Source of the DNA: Bacteroidota bacterium
GTDB taxonomy: Bacteria > Bacteroidota > Bacteroidia > 2-12-FULL-35-15
Assembly: GCA_021413595.1 (NCBI GenBank)
Contig: JAIOQD010000254.1
Coordinates: forward strand, 1-8,794
Direction: 5' to 3'
Length of the DNA: 8,794 bases
A program made the position numbers and the translations under genes. A model generated the notes under the pieces. It did not search any database, was not told the origin of the DNA, and was given only the letters and a program-made list of their open reading frames with translations. Of this stretch, positions 1-6,460 are shown one piece after another (positions within the stretch are counted from its first letter, which is position 1; each line of letters opens with the position of its first letter).

Positions 1-546
1 CTTCTTAACACATCAAAATTCTCTAAAACGCTTAACTCCCCGGTACGTGTGGATATGCGGATGGTAAATATGAAACCGGATGAAAATCAATTCAGGGATT
101 CGTATCGGCCGGTAGCTGTTTTACTGGAAGGGGAATTCGAATCACTGTTTAAAAACAGAATACCTCCGCAAATTGCGACTGATAGCGCCATTGGATTTAA
201 AGCAAATGGTATAAAAACTAAAATGATTGTGATTTCAGATGGTGATATTATCCGGAATGAAGTTCAGTATTCGAGCGGAAAAACATACCCTTTGGGATAT
301 GATATATATACACAGCAAACTTACGGAAATAAGAATTTTATTTTAAATTGTGTTAATTATCTTTGTGATGATTCGGGCTTGATAAGTGTTCGTGCCCGAG
401 AATTAACACTACGTTTGCTCGACAAGAAAAAAATTAAAAATGAACGTTTGAAATGGCAACTATTAAACACCGGTTTGCCTTTGCTTCTTCTATTTTTGTT
501 TGGAGCAATTCACAACTTCATCCGGAAACGTAAATACACTAAATAA
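1..546 (+). CDS. gldG: GldG C-terminal part, gliding motility ABC-type auxiliary component (5' end outside window)
   Basis: The frame is open from base 1 and ends at TAA 544-546, giving the last 181 residues of a protein whose family is usually about 550-570 residues. Seen directly: a stretch reading SPVRVDMRMVNMKPDENQF followed by YRPVAVLLEGEFESLFKNR, which I recognise as the conserved C-terminal part of GldG, and one hydrophobic segment near the end (LPLLLLFLFGAIHNFI) closed by a basic tail (RKRKYTK), so the protein is anchored in the inner membrane by its C-terminus with most of it outside the cytoplasm. GldG works with GldA and GldF as an ABC-type complex linked to gliding in Flavobacterium; its role in non-gliding Bacteroidota is unclear. 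The methionine at 49 is internal and is not the true start. gldF is expected just upstream. A DUF4340 gene follows after 53 bases, probably in the same transcript. Confidence 0.9.
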   Translation, partial: LLNTSKFSKTLNSPVRVDMRMVNMKPDENQFRDSYRPVAVLLEGEFESLFKNRIPPQIATDSAIGFKANGIKTKMIVISDGDIIRNEVQYSSGKTYPLGYDIYTQQTYGNKNFILNCVNYLCDDSGLISVRARELTLRLLDKKKIKNERLKWQLLNTGLPLLLLFLFGAIHNFIRKRKYTK

Positions 547-599
547 AGGTATTATGAACTAATTTATCTCCATTCGTTACTTGTTAACCTTTCAAAAAA

Positions 600-1676
600 A
601 TGAAAAAAAATCGAATCGCAATTATTCTCGTAATTATTTTGGGTTCATTCTCCTTTTGGTTTATCATTAATAAACGAAATGGAACCATAAAAGAAACATT
701 ACGTGATTTTGCTGTAGCCGACACCGCATCCATCAATAAAATATTTTTGGCTGATAAAAACGGAAATTCTGTTACACTTGAGCGCCAAGAAGCTGGCAAT
801 TGGCTTGTTAACGGGCAATACAATATCCGGCCGGATGCTTTGCAAACCTTACTTACTACTATTAATAAAATAGATGTTAAAGCGCCAGTTGGAAAAAACG
901 CACAAAACAATGTTATAAAACGTTTGGCTGCAAAAGCCGTTAAATGTGAAATTTATCAAAACAATAAGCTAACAAAAGCATACTACGTAGGAACCGAAAC
1001 ACCGGATATGACAGGAACCTACATGATCCTGATCGATCTTAAAACAATGAAACCATCCGAAAAGGCTTTTATTACTTATATTCCAGGATTTGAAGGGTAT
1101 TTGACCACACGTTATTTTGTTGAAGAAAGAGGGTGGAGGGATCGCACCGTTTTTCAATATATTCCTAATGAAATAAGATCGGTTAAAGTGGAAGCCCCCT
1201 CTAATCAGGCATACAATTATGAGCTTTCGGTAAAGGGCAATAATAAGTATGAAATAAAAATGCTTTTGAGTAATCAACTTTTGAGTAATCTGGATACTCT
1301 TGCTGTAAAGCAGTATTTATCATACTTTCAGCAATTGAATTTTGAAAGTTTTGAGGTTGATCTAAAACAAGATCAAATAGATTCAGTTTTAAAATCACAA
1401 CCCACAAATATTCTAACAGTTACTGATAACAAAGGCAAAACAAATAAAGTACAATTTTATGCCAGAAAGAACCTTAAGGGACTAACTGACAATGATGGTA
1501 AACCCTTGCCTTTTGATCTTGAACGCATGGATGCACTTCTTAATAATGGAAAAGATTTTGTGATGGTGCAATTTTATATATTCGGTAAAGTATTGCCTAC
1601 ACCTGATTATTTCCAGAAGGAAACACAGCAAATTGCCCCAGGTTCCGACAAACCTAAAAATAAGCTTAAGGCATAG
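600..1676 (+). CDS. DUF4340 domain-containing membrane-anchored protein
   Basis: 358 residues. The N-terminus is two lysines and an asparagine followed by one hydrophobic helix (about residues 6-23, IAIILVIILGSFSFWFII), so it is predicted to be an inner-membrane protein with a large extracytoplasmic part; no lipobox is present. The body reads as DUF4340, with segments such as ITKIFLADKNG-like INKIFLADKNGNSVTLER, a WLVNG strand, GTYMILID and a TTRYFVEERGWRDRTVF block typical of this family next to GldG. The biochemical function is unknown; position after gldG suggests a partner of the GldF/GldG complex (inference). The ATG lies after an A-rich stretch (TTTCAAAAAAATG), and there is no good Shine-Dalgarno site, as is usual in Bacteroidota. 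The spacing of 53 bases and the lack of a clear promoter favour cotranscription with gldG. Family call fairly sure, function not known. Confidence 0.8.
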   Translation: MKKNRIAIILVIILGSFSFWFIINKRNGTIKETLRDFAVADTASINKIFLADKNGNSVTLERQEAGNWLVNGQYNIRPDALQTLLTTINKIDVKAPVGKNAQNNVIKRLAAKAVKCEIYQNNKLTKAYYVGTETPDMTGTYMILIDLKTMKPSEKAFITYIPGFEGYLTTRYFVEERGWRDRTVFQYIPNEIRSVKVEAPSNQAYNYELSVKGNNKYEIKMLLSNQLLSNLDTLAVKQYLSYFQQLNFESFEVDLKQDQIDSVLKSQPTNILTVTDNKGKTNKVQFYARKNLKGLTDNDGKPLPFDLERMDALLNNGKDFVMVQFYIFGKVLPTPDYFQKETQQIAPGSDKPKNKLKA

Positions 1677-1787
1677 CTGTTTTCACCTCCTAAAGAACCG
1701 AAAAACCAAGCAAACAGGGCTTTTATTTGTTAAAAAGTCGGTTGAAACTAAAAAAAAGGTTCCAAATTTTATTTATGTAAAATACCC

Positions 1788-1795
1788 TATATTTG
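1788..1795 (+). promoter_or_regulatory. Probable Bacteroidota-type -7 promoter element for dnaN
   Basis: TATATTTG matches the TAnnTTTG consensus used by the Bacteroidota primary sigma factor exactly. It lies 50 bases before the dnaN ATG, giving a leader of about 40-45 bases. A clear TTG-type -33 element at 19-21 bases upstream is not visible, which lowers confidence. Its presence in the 169-base gap suggests dnaN is transcribed at least partly on its own. Confidence 0.5.
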
Positions 1796-1845
1796 CATTA
1801 TAAATCTGTGATCCCTAAAATAACCAAATAATAAAATACAACCAT

Positions 1846-2967
1846 ATGAAATTTATTGTTTCCAGCACCTCATTATTAAAGCAATTACAAGCCATTAGTG
1901 GTGTACTTAATTCGAATAATTCTTTACCTATTTTAGATAATTTCTTATTTGAAATAGATAAAAACCAGTTGAAGATCTCAGCATCGGATTTGGAAACTAC
2001 TATGACAACTATTATCAACATCGAATCGAAAGATGCCGGTAATATTGCGGTTCCTGCTAAGCTTTTGTTAGAGACCTTGAAAACGTTTGCTGACCAACCT
2101 TTAACTTTTAGCGTTGATGTTAAAAAATTCGGGATCGAAATAATTTCTGATTATGGTAAATATAAATTAACTGGTCATAATGGAGATGAGTTTCCAAAAT
2201 TACCAAGTATTGAATCAGCATCAGCACTTGACCTGGAAGCAAGCGTTTTAGCCTCAGCGATTAATAAAACAATCTTTGCTACAGGTAATGATGAGTTGCG
2301 CCCTGTAATGTCAGGAGTGTTTTGTCAGTTATCTACTGATGATATCACCTTTGTATCAACAGATGCTCACAAACTGGTGCGTTACCGCAGAACGGATGCA
2401 AAAGCACAAGCAGCTTCGTCATTCATTATTCCTAAGAAACCATTGAACCTTTTAAAGAATACATTGGTTAACATTAGTGGGAATGTAAAAATTGAATACA
2501 ATAAAACAAATGCATTTTTTTCTTTTGAAAACACCAATTTAATTTGCCGATTAATTGATGGCAAATACCCTAATTACGAAGCGGTAATTCCAAAAGAAAA
2601 TCCAAATAAATTAACTGTTGATCGTGTTTCTTTTTTAAATTCGATTAGACGTGTTTCTATCTTCTCTAACAAAACTACACATCAGGTACGTTTAAAAATT
2701 GCAGGAAGTGAATTAAGTATTTCTGCCGAGGATCTTGATTTTGCAAATGAAGCAAGCGAACGTCTTACTTGCCAATATGCAGGTGAGGATATGGAAATTG
2801 GATTTAATTCTAAGTTTTTAGCCGAAATGCTGAGTAACTTAAATTGCGAAAATGTAAATCTTGAAATGAGTGCACCCAATCGTGCAGGAATTTTATTACC
2901 GACAGAAAAAGAAAATCCTGCTGAAGATATTTTGATGCTGGTAATGCCGGTAATGTTGAATAGCTAA
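1846..2967 (+). CDS. dnaN: DNA polymerase III subunit beta (sliding clamp)
   Basis: 373 residues, the normal length for this family (about 365-380). The product is the ring-shaped dimer that holds the replicative polymerase on DNA and also docks repair polymerases, MutS and other partners in the cytoplasm. Seen: the N-terminal clamp signature with LLKQLQAISGVLNSNNSLPILDN and the following strand-rich region with SASDLETTM; a middle domain with NDELRPVMSGVF and STDAHKLVRYR, a hallmark of DnaN; and a C-terminal domain with DGKYPNYEAVIP and SEDLDFANEASE, ending in a hydrophobic MLVMPVMLNS tail that forms part of the partner-binding pocket in the family. Three domains of about 120 residues each fit the whole length. 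The ATG at 1846 follows an A-rich leader. It is not next to dnaA or recF here; it follows gldG and the DUF4340 gene. Nothing in the reading frame looks damaged. Confidence 0.97.
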   Translation: MKFIVSSTSLLKQLQAISGVLNSNNSLPILDNFLFEIDKNQLKISASDLETTMTTIINIESKDAGNIAVPAKLLLETLKTFADQPLTFSVDVKKFGIEIISDYGKYKLTGHNGDEFPKLPSIESASALDLEASVLASAINKTIFATGNDELRPVMSGVFCQLSTDDITFVSTDAHKLVRYRRTDAKAQAASSFIIPKKPLNLLKNTLVNISGNVKIEYNKTNAFFSFENTNLICRLIDGKYPNYEAVIPKENPNKLTVDRVSFLNSIRRVSIFSNKTTHQVRLKIAGSELSISAEDLDFANEASERLTCQYAGEDMEIGFNSKFLAEMLSNLNCENVNLEMSAPNRAGILLPTEKENPAEDILMLVMPVMLNS

Positions 2968-2974
2968 AGATACA

Positions 2975-2998
2975 ACGAATTACGAATTTTCACGAATT
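2975..2998. repeat. Three copies of ACGAATT just after dnaN
   Basis: ACGAATT occurs at 2975-2981, 2982-2988 and 2992-2998, starting 8 bases after the dnaN stop codon. The first two are head to tail and the third is 3 bases further on. This kind of short AT-rich repeated word is common in gaps between Bacteroidota genes (from memory). No hairpin-plus-T-run terminator is evident here. Confidence 0.7.
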
Positions 2999-3012
2999 AT
3001 CTAGGTAGTTAC

Positions 3013-3096
3013 AAAAGTTCAAAGTTTAATGTTAGAAAGTTGTGACGTAAGTGAAAAAAACATTAGGTAGTAACCCACAGTAAACTTTGAACTTTT
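3013..3096. repeat. Inverted repeat with 16-bp perfect arms between dnaN and the esterase gene
   Basis: Arm one (3013-3028, AAAAGTTCAAAGTTTA) is the exact reverse complement of arm two (3081-3096), with 52 bases between them. The right arm is the first unit of a 14-base tandem repeat: AACTTTGAACTTTT at 3083-3096 and AACTTTGAACTTTC at 3097-3110. In addition TAGGTAGTTAC (3002-3012) and TAGGTAGTAAC (3064-3074) form an 11-base direct repeat with one mismatch. The junction of the two tandem units creates TAACTTTG (3096-3103), an exact TAnnTTTG match 22 bases before the esterase ATG, so the repeat may supply the esterase promoter; no -33 element is seen. The AACTTTGAACTTT word is also AT-rich and could be a dispersed genomic repeat. 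Confidence 0.7.
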
Positions 3097-3124
3097 AACT
3101 TTGAACTTTCGTAATACTAATACA

Positions 3125-4246
3125 ATGACAAAAATAAAAACCATCCTGACAGGCCTGTTGATTTCAGCAAGCTTTTTTATTTCGGCCCAAACTACTATTG
3201 TTGATAGTGTCTTGTCTGGAGGAGTTTATCGTACCTACCGTTTGTATAAACCGGCATTATATACGGGTCTCAGCCCACGTCCATTAGTACTCGATTTGCA
3301 TGGGTACACTTCAAGTGCAGCAAACGAACAATTGTATTCCAACTTTATGCCCATAGCGGATACTGCCAATTTTTTAATCCTTTATCCACAAGGAACCAGC
3401 TTTGGTGGACAAACTTATTGGAATGCAGGAATATCAAATACAGGCGTAAATGATGTTCAGTTTCTTTCTGATCTGATTGGTACGATAAAAAACAATTATG
3501 CTGTTGACCCAAACAGTATTTATTCATGTGGTATGAGTAATGGGGGCTATATGAGCCACACGTTAGCAAGTACTTTAGGTGACAAGATTGCTGCCATAGC
3601 ATCTGTAACAGGCAGTATGTTCTACACCCAGTTCTATAGCTGGATCACAAGCAGAGCTGTTCCTGTTATGCAAATAAGCGGTACTGCTGATGTAACTGTA
3701 CCTTATTTAGGAAATACGAACAGCCTCCCAATTGATACCTTGGTAAAATATTGGGTATCAATCAATAATTGTAATCCTACCCCTGCATTTACTGCTGTTT
3801 CTGATGTAAATACCGGTGATGGTTGCACTGCCGAACATTATGTATTCTCAGGTGGAACAAGTGGAGCCACGGTTGAACTTTATAAAATTATTGGTGGAGG
3901 CCATTCTTGGCCCGGCTCACCTTATATTATTGGAGTAACAAACCAGGACTTTAATGCTTCGTTGCAAATCTGGCTATTTTTTAGAAAATATAGACTGAAT
4001 CAATTTGTTGGAATAAATGAATTGGTAAGCTCAGACCATTCCCAGCTCTATCCAAACCCTTGCACCAACATTGTTTATATAGATGGTGAAAAAGTGGTAA
4101 CTACAATGATCGTGGATCTGAATGGCAAAGTGGTAATAGAATCAAACAAAAAGCAAATTGATGTATCATCACTTGCTAAAGGAGTATATTCTGTTGTTAT
4201 TGTTTCTGAAAATCAACGTTCAGTAAAAAAATTAGTGAAGCTTTAA
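3125..4246 (+). CDS. Secreted alpha/beta-hydrolase esterase (PHB depolymerase / feruloyl esterase-like, LpqC type) with T9SS type A sorting domain
   Basis: 373 residues from ATG 3125. An in-frame TTG at 3101 would add 8 residues, but the ATG gives a clean signal peptide (MTKIKTILTGLLISASFFIS, cleavage likely after Ala21 in SAQ), so I chose it. The hydrolase domain spans about 25-290. Visible catalytic features: an oxyanion HG motif in LDLHGYTS (59-60), the nucleophile elbow GMSNG with Ser138, Asp189 in SGTADVTVPY, and His260 in GGGHSWPG. Cys216 and Cys234 are placed to form a disulfide. Residues about 303-373 (LYPNPCTNIVYI to the SLAKGVYSVVIV and KKLVKL end) form a type A sorting domain, so the enzyme should cross the outer membrane by the type IX system and be released or tethered at the surface. 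The family hydrolyses short polyesters, acetylated sugars or feruloyl esters; the substrate here cannot be read from sequence. It stands alone between repeat-bearing gaps, converging on the yceI remnant. Confidence 0.88.
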   Translation: MTKIKTILTGLLISASFFISAQTTIVDSVLSGGVYRTYRLYKPALYTGLSPRPLVLDLHGYTSSAANEQLYSNFMPIADTANFLILYPQGTSFGGQTYWNAGISNTGVNDVQFLSDLIGTIKNNYAVDPNSIYSCGMSNGGYMSHTLASTLGDKIAAIASVTGSMFYTQFYSWITSRAVPVMQISGTADVTVPYLGNTNSLPIDTLVKYWVSINNCNPTPAFTAVSDVNTGDGCTAEHYVFSGGTSGATVELYKIIGGGHSWPGSPYIIGVTNQDFNASLQIWLFFRKYRLNQFVGINELVSSDHSQLYPNPCTNIVYIDGEKVVTTMIVDLNGKVVIESNKKQIDVSSLAKGVYSVVIVSENQRSVKKLVKL

Positions 4247-4300
4247 GCTAATATAAGGTTAGCCAACCAAATTGCCTATCCCGTCTTGTGAATTTGGATA

Positions 4301-4348
4301 AAAAAAAATCTTTACACGTATGGAATCAGATTTCATACGCATAAAGAT
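4301..4348 (-). terminator. Probable intrinsic terminator for the yceI transcript
   Basis: Read on the - strand, a hairpin is followed by eight T residues (the A run 4301-4308). The upper stem pairs 4317-4325 with 4331-4339 (9 bp with one G-U, 5-base loop TCAGA); the lower stem pairs 4308-4314 with 4342-4348 across a 2x2 mismatch. It begins 26 bases after the yceI-frame stop codon, the right place for a terminator of that gene. On the + strand there is no T run directly after the stem, so it is probably not efficient for the esterase transcript. Confidence 0.65.
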
Positions 4349-4373
4349 CAATTTTAAAAAAAGCTTTTGTTTA

Positions 4374-4909
4374 TTATTTTACTCCTGCAACTAAATTTAC
4401 ATTCAATTCAAAATCATCACTGATTGCTTTATCACCAATAGATTCAAAGAAACTTGCCGAACCGTATTTAATATCAAATTTAGTACGATTGATAATTATT
4501 TTAGCAATCACCACCATTGTTTTTTAATCCATTTTTATCTTATTGCGACAACTTTCGTGATCTCAAATTTTGCCGTTGGATTTTTTTCAGAACTAAAAAA
4601 ATCATCTGATTTTAAATGTCCTACCAATTTATCATTATACCCTTTATCTGTTAAATCAGTACAAGTGATTGAATTCATATCAAATTCAATAGTTCCACCG
4701 GTTATAGTATTATGATCATTAATAACCGATCCTTTTGAAACGTTGATCTTACCATCATGTTGACCTGTTACTTTTTTACCTAACCAGGTTGCTGTAGTAG
4801 CTTTAGTATCTACATTGTAAGTTGTTAAGTGTTTTTCTTTTGGAGTTGTAAATGCAAATGCAGTAATCGCTGCTGCTGCTACAAAGCCCATTGTGATTTT
4901 TTTTGTCAT
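4374..4909 (-). pseudogene. Broken yceI family gene (internal deletion plus frameshift)
   Basis: YceI proteins are periplasmic lipocalin-like beta-barrels that bind isoprenoid-type lipids. The first 124 codons (4909 down to 4535) start with a signal-like N-terminus (MTKKITMGFVAAAAITAFAF) and contain family blocks TWLGKKVTGQHDGKINV, LTCTDL-like ITCTDLTDKGYNDKLVGHL, KSDDFFSSEKNPTAKFEI, then stop abruptly after KVVAIR. The C-terminal family block is still present further on in another frame (4517 down to 4374): AKIIINRTKFDIKYGS, SFFESIGDKAISDDFELNV, ending at TAA 4376-4374. Intact homologues are about 185-195 residues (from memory); the two pieces together give about 165, so roughly 25-35 codons that normally carry the TIKGIT-type strand are missing at about 4518-4550, and the frames differ. 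The 124-residue product would lack the last strands of the barrel and probably not fold. An assembly or sequencing error is possible but must also explain the missing bases. Confidence 0.82.
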
Positions 4910-4965
4910 TTTTTTATTTTGTATTAAGGTTAATTTTTGGAATGTATTGGTTCAATTCAAGGATA

Positions 4966-4997
4966 CAAATGTATGTATATACATACGTTAATCCAAG
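4966..4997 (-). promoter_or_regulatory. yceI promoter with overlapping palindromic operator
   Basis: On the - strand TACATTTG (4973-4966) matches TAnnTTTG exactly, with a TTG (4996-4994) 20 bases upstream as the -33 element. A perfect 16-bp palindrome, GTATGTATATACATAC (4971-4986), fills most of the spacer and overlaps the first three bases of the -7 element. With one mismatched pair it extends to 22 bp (4968-4989). A homodimeric repressor such as a MarR or TetR family protein bound here would block RNA polymerase (inference). The regulator gene is not in the window. The start codon lies 57 bases downstream of the -7 element. Confidence 0.6.
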
Positions 4998-5118
4998 TTT
5001 ATTTTTACTAAAATATGTTAATTCGATTTTTCTCTCAGAGGTTGTTTAAATTTTATTTAAAAATTAGGCTAAGGAGCCGTCAGATTTTTTCGAATCACGT
5101 ACAAAATTCTATTTCTTC

Positions 5119-5208
5119 TGTCATCCCGAGTTTTTCGCGAAGGATCTTGTTAATCATAGCAATATCATTAATAAAAACAAGATCCCTCGCGAAAAACGCG
5201 GGATGACA
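5119..5208. repeat. Long inverted repeat with 33-bp arms (REP/MITE-like)
   Basis: The left arm (5119-5151) and right arm (5176-5208) are reverse complements with only 2 mismatches in 33 positions and a 24-base loop. The outer ends are TGTCATCCCG and CGGGATGACA and the inner ends read GATCTTGTT and AACAAGATC. The arms are clearly richer in G and C than the surrounding AT-rich DNA. Outer words of the TGTCATCCCG type are familiar from dispersed intergenic palindromes in many bacteria (from memory). It lies in the 412-base gap between yceI and msrB, which otherwise holds only the yceI promoter and no credible gene. It is not followed by a T run on either strand, so a terminator role is unlikely although the transcript from msrB would fold strongly here. 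Confidence 0.85.
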
Positions 5209-5321
5209 TTTCGATAAAAATAATCCCTTCACACACAATCCAATATACTCCAAATTAAAATCAGGGAACACTTTAACTGGCCTTTTGGCATCACAGAAAA
5301 ACTTTCAAATCGCAGCTATTA

Positions 5322-5810
5322 TTACTTTTTAAATTCTATAGAAACTGAATTTATACAGTAACGCAACCCAGTTGGTGCTGGGCCATCATCAAATACATGT
5401 CCAAGATGCCCACCACACGATGCGCAGGTGATTTCAGTACGAACCATACCCGCAGTTTTATCTTTAGTATATACAACTTTACTTGAATCCAGTACATCCG
5501 AAAAACTTGGCCAGCCACATCCTGCATCAAATTTAGTATCGGACTTAAATAACTCTTCACCGCAGGCTGCACAGGTATATACACCCTTTTCTTTATGTAA
5601 AAAATACTTGCCGGAATAAGGCATTTCAGTACCCTTTTTACGCAATACATCAAATTGTTCGGGGCTCAACACTTTTTTCCACTCTTCATCTGTTTTTACC
5701 ACTTTATTATTCATTGTACTTTTAGATTTTATGTTAGTTTGATTGTTCTGACTTTCCCCCTTACAAGCTATAAAAGTCAGCGCTATTAAGAGATATACTA
5801 TATTTTTCAT
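5322..5810 (-). CDS. msrB: Peptide-methionine (R)-S-oxide reductase MsrB, predicted lipoprotein
   Basis: 162 residues. It reduces the R form of methionine sulfoxide in proteins. Seen: two zinc-binding CxxC pairs (Cys80/Cys83 in YTCAACGEELF and Cys129/Cys132 in CASCGGHLGHVF), the GCGWPSF block with Cys98 at the position of the resolving cysteine of related enzymes, and the catalytic Cys152 in GLRYCINSVSIEF. All key residues are present. The first 16 residues form a lipoprotein signal with lipobox FIAC (Cys16), followed by a polar linker of about 25 residues; the enzyme therefore probably sits lipid-anchored in the periplasm or on the outer membrane rather than in the cytosol. An internal ATG (Met33) could in theory give a cytosolic form. 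The gene is alone, with msrA not nearby. No exact TAnnTTTG promoter was found upstream; TAGTTTTTG has one extra spacer base. Confidence 0.95.
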   Translation of the reverse strand: MKNIVYLLIALTFIACKGESQNNQTNIKSKSTMNNKVVKTDEEWKKVLSPEQFDVLRKKGTEMPYSGKYFLHKEKGVYTCAACGEELFKSDTKFDAGCGWPSFSDVLDSSKVVYTKDKTAGMVRTEITCASCGGHLGHVFDDGPAPTGLRYCINSVSIEFKK

Positions 5811-6014
5811 AGAGGGAGTATTAATACGATTTGCTGTTTCTTATATGGTCAAAAACTATACCAATTTATTTTATAATTTATCTTCTTCAAACTTTACATT
5901 ACAAGATGATTAATTTTAAAGGATATGATTACAATATACCATTTTGCAAAAAAAGGAATAGTAGGGAGGGGTATTGAATAAACGAGAAACAAGGCAACTT
6001 TTAAAATCCCCAGT

Positions 6015-6065
6015 AGGCGCTAAGCCGTGCTTAGTGCCTTTTTAACTGGTAAGCTGCGCTTACCA
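6015..6065. repeat. REP-like double hairpin, left copy
   Basis: Two adjacent palindromes. The first pairs 6015-6025 (AGGCGCTAAGC) with 6029-6039 across a CGT loop, 11 bp with one G-U position. The second pairs 6047-6054 (TGGTAAGC) with 6058-6065, 8 bp perfect, loop TGC. Both are G/C-rich compared with their surroundings. The same words recur in opposite orientation at 6216-6288 on the far side of the transposase relic. Confidence 0.75.
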
Positions 6066-6086
6066 TCACACAGTCCTTCAAACATA

Positions 6087-6200
6087 TTAAATTCTTTCAT
6101 TCAATTTAATTGGTCCCTGCCCATTGGCACTGTTTAATTTCCACTCTTGCGGGTTATTTACAAAGCCCGCCTCAACTGGATTGTAATGAATAATTACATT
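6087..6200 (-). pseudogene. C-terminal relic of a REP-associated tyrosine transposase (RAYT, Y1_Tnp / IS200-like)
   Basis: Read on the - strand from 6200 to the TAA at 6089-6087, 37 codons remain, preceded directly by a stop codon (6203-6201) and with no start. The peptide contains IIHYNPVEAGFVNNPQEW followed by KLNSANGQG. The pattern HxNPVxAGxVxxPxxWxxSSA is the typical tail of Y1-type REP-associated transposases, which are normally about 150-200 residues. The catalytic HUH histidines and the tyrosine lie in the part that is gone, so it cannot be active. The relic sits between two inverted copies of REP-like hairpins, as RAYT genes do. Family call rests on the NPV-AG motif and on this context. 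Confidence 0.68.
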
Positions 6201-6215
6201 TTATATACTGTGTGT

Positions 6216-6288
6216 GGTAAGCACAGCTTACCGGCTAGTAATGTCACTAAGCCCTCACACACAAAGCCTGCCCGACAGCTTAGCGCCT
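6216..6288. repeat. REP-like hairpins, right copy in inverted orientation
   Basis: GGTAAGC (6216-6222) pairs with GCTTACC (6226-6232), 7 bp perfect with loop ACA, the same stem as in the left copy but with a different loop. GCTTAGCGCCT (6278-6288) is the exact reverse complement of AGGCGCTAAGC at 6015-6025 and also holds a small CTTAG-CGC-CTAAG hairpin. Order and orientation are reversed relative to the left copy, so the two form imperfect terminal inverted repeats. The right copy has about 25 extra bases between the two words. Confidence 0.7.
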
Positions 6289-6460
6289 AAGGGAGTATTT
6301 ATTAATAAGCCGTAATTAAAGAAGATTTCAAAAAAAGGAAAAAAGAGGAATAAATTTAAAGCATTTATCGACAAAGTGGCGAAAAAATTAAACACATTCC
6401 ATCGTTTGCAAAACGGCAAAACCTATTTATACTACTAATTGCTTTTATCTAACTGATTTA

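Larger units (their letters stand above)
6015..6288. mobile_element. Degenerate REP-RAYT unit (about 270 bp)
   Basis: The whole unit consists of a left REP-like double hairpin, the transposase relic and an inverted right copy. It lies in the 650-base gap between msrB and the secreted-protein gene. The flanks of that gap, 5811-6014 and 6289-6460, hold no gene I can support: only very short, unrecognised open frames. Target-site duplications are not evident. The element is non-autonomous and decayed, but a full-length RAYT elsewhere in the genome could act on its ends (inference). Confidence 0.6.

Noticed and set aside
3101..3103. TTG as start of the esterase gene
   Set aside because: It lies inside the tandem repeat and would put 8 extra polar residues before a normal signal peptide; ATG 3125 fits better.
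5015..5206. 63-codon + strand open frame in the yceI-msrB gap
   Set aside because: It overlaps the long inverted repeat, has no recognisable protein features and no promoter or leader signal; treated as chance.
5351..5653. 100-codon - strand open frame inside msrB
   Set aside because: It lies in another frame of a gene with all MsrB active-site motifs; a shadow frame.
5905..5979. Tiny + strand frame starting MINFKGYDYN
   Set aside because: Only about 23 codons with no family resemblance or supporting signals.
6319..6441. Lysine-rich + strand open frame of about 40 codons after the right REP copy
   Set aside because: It has no start codon and no recognised motif, and its composition follows from the A-rich DNA.
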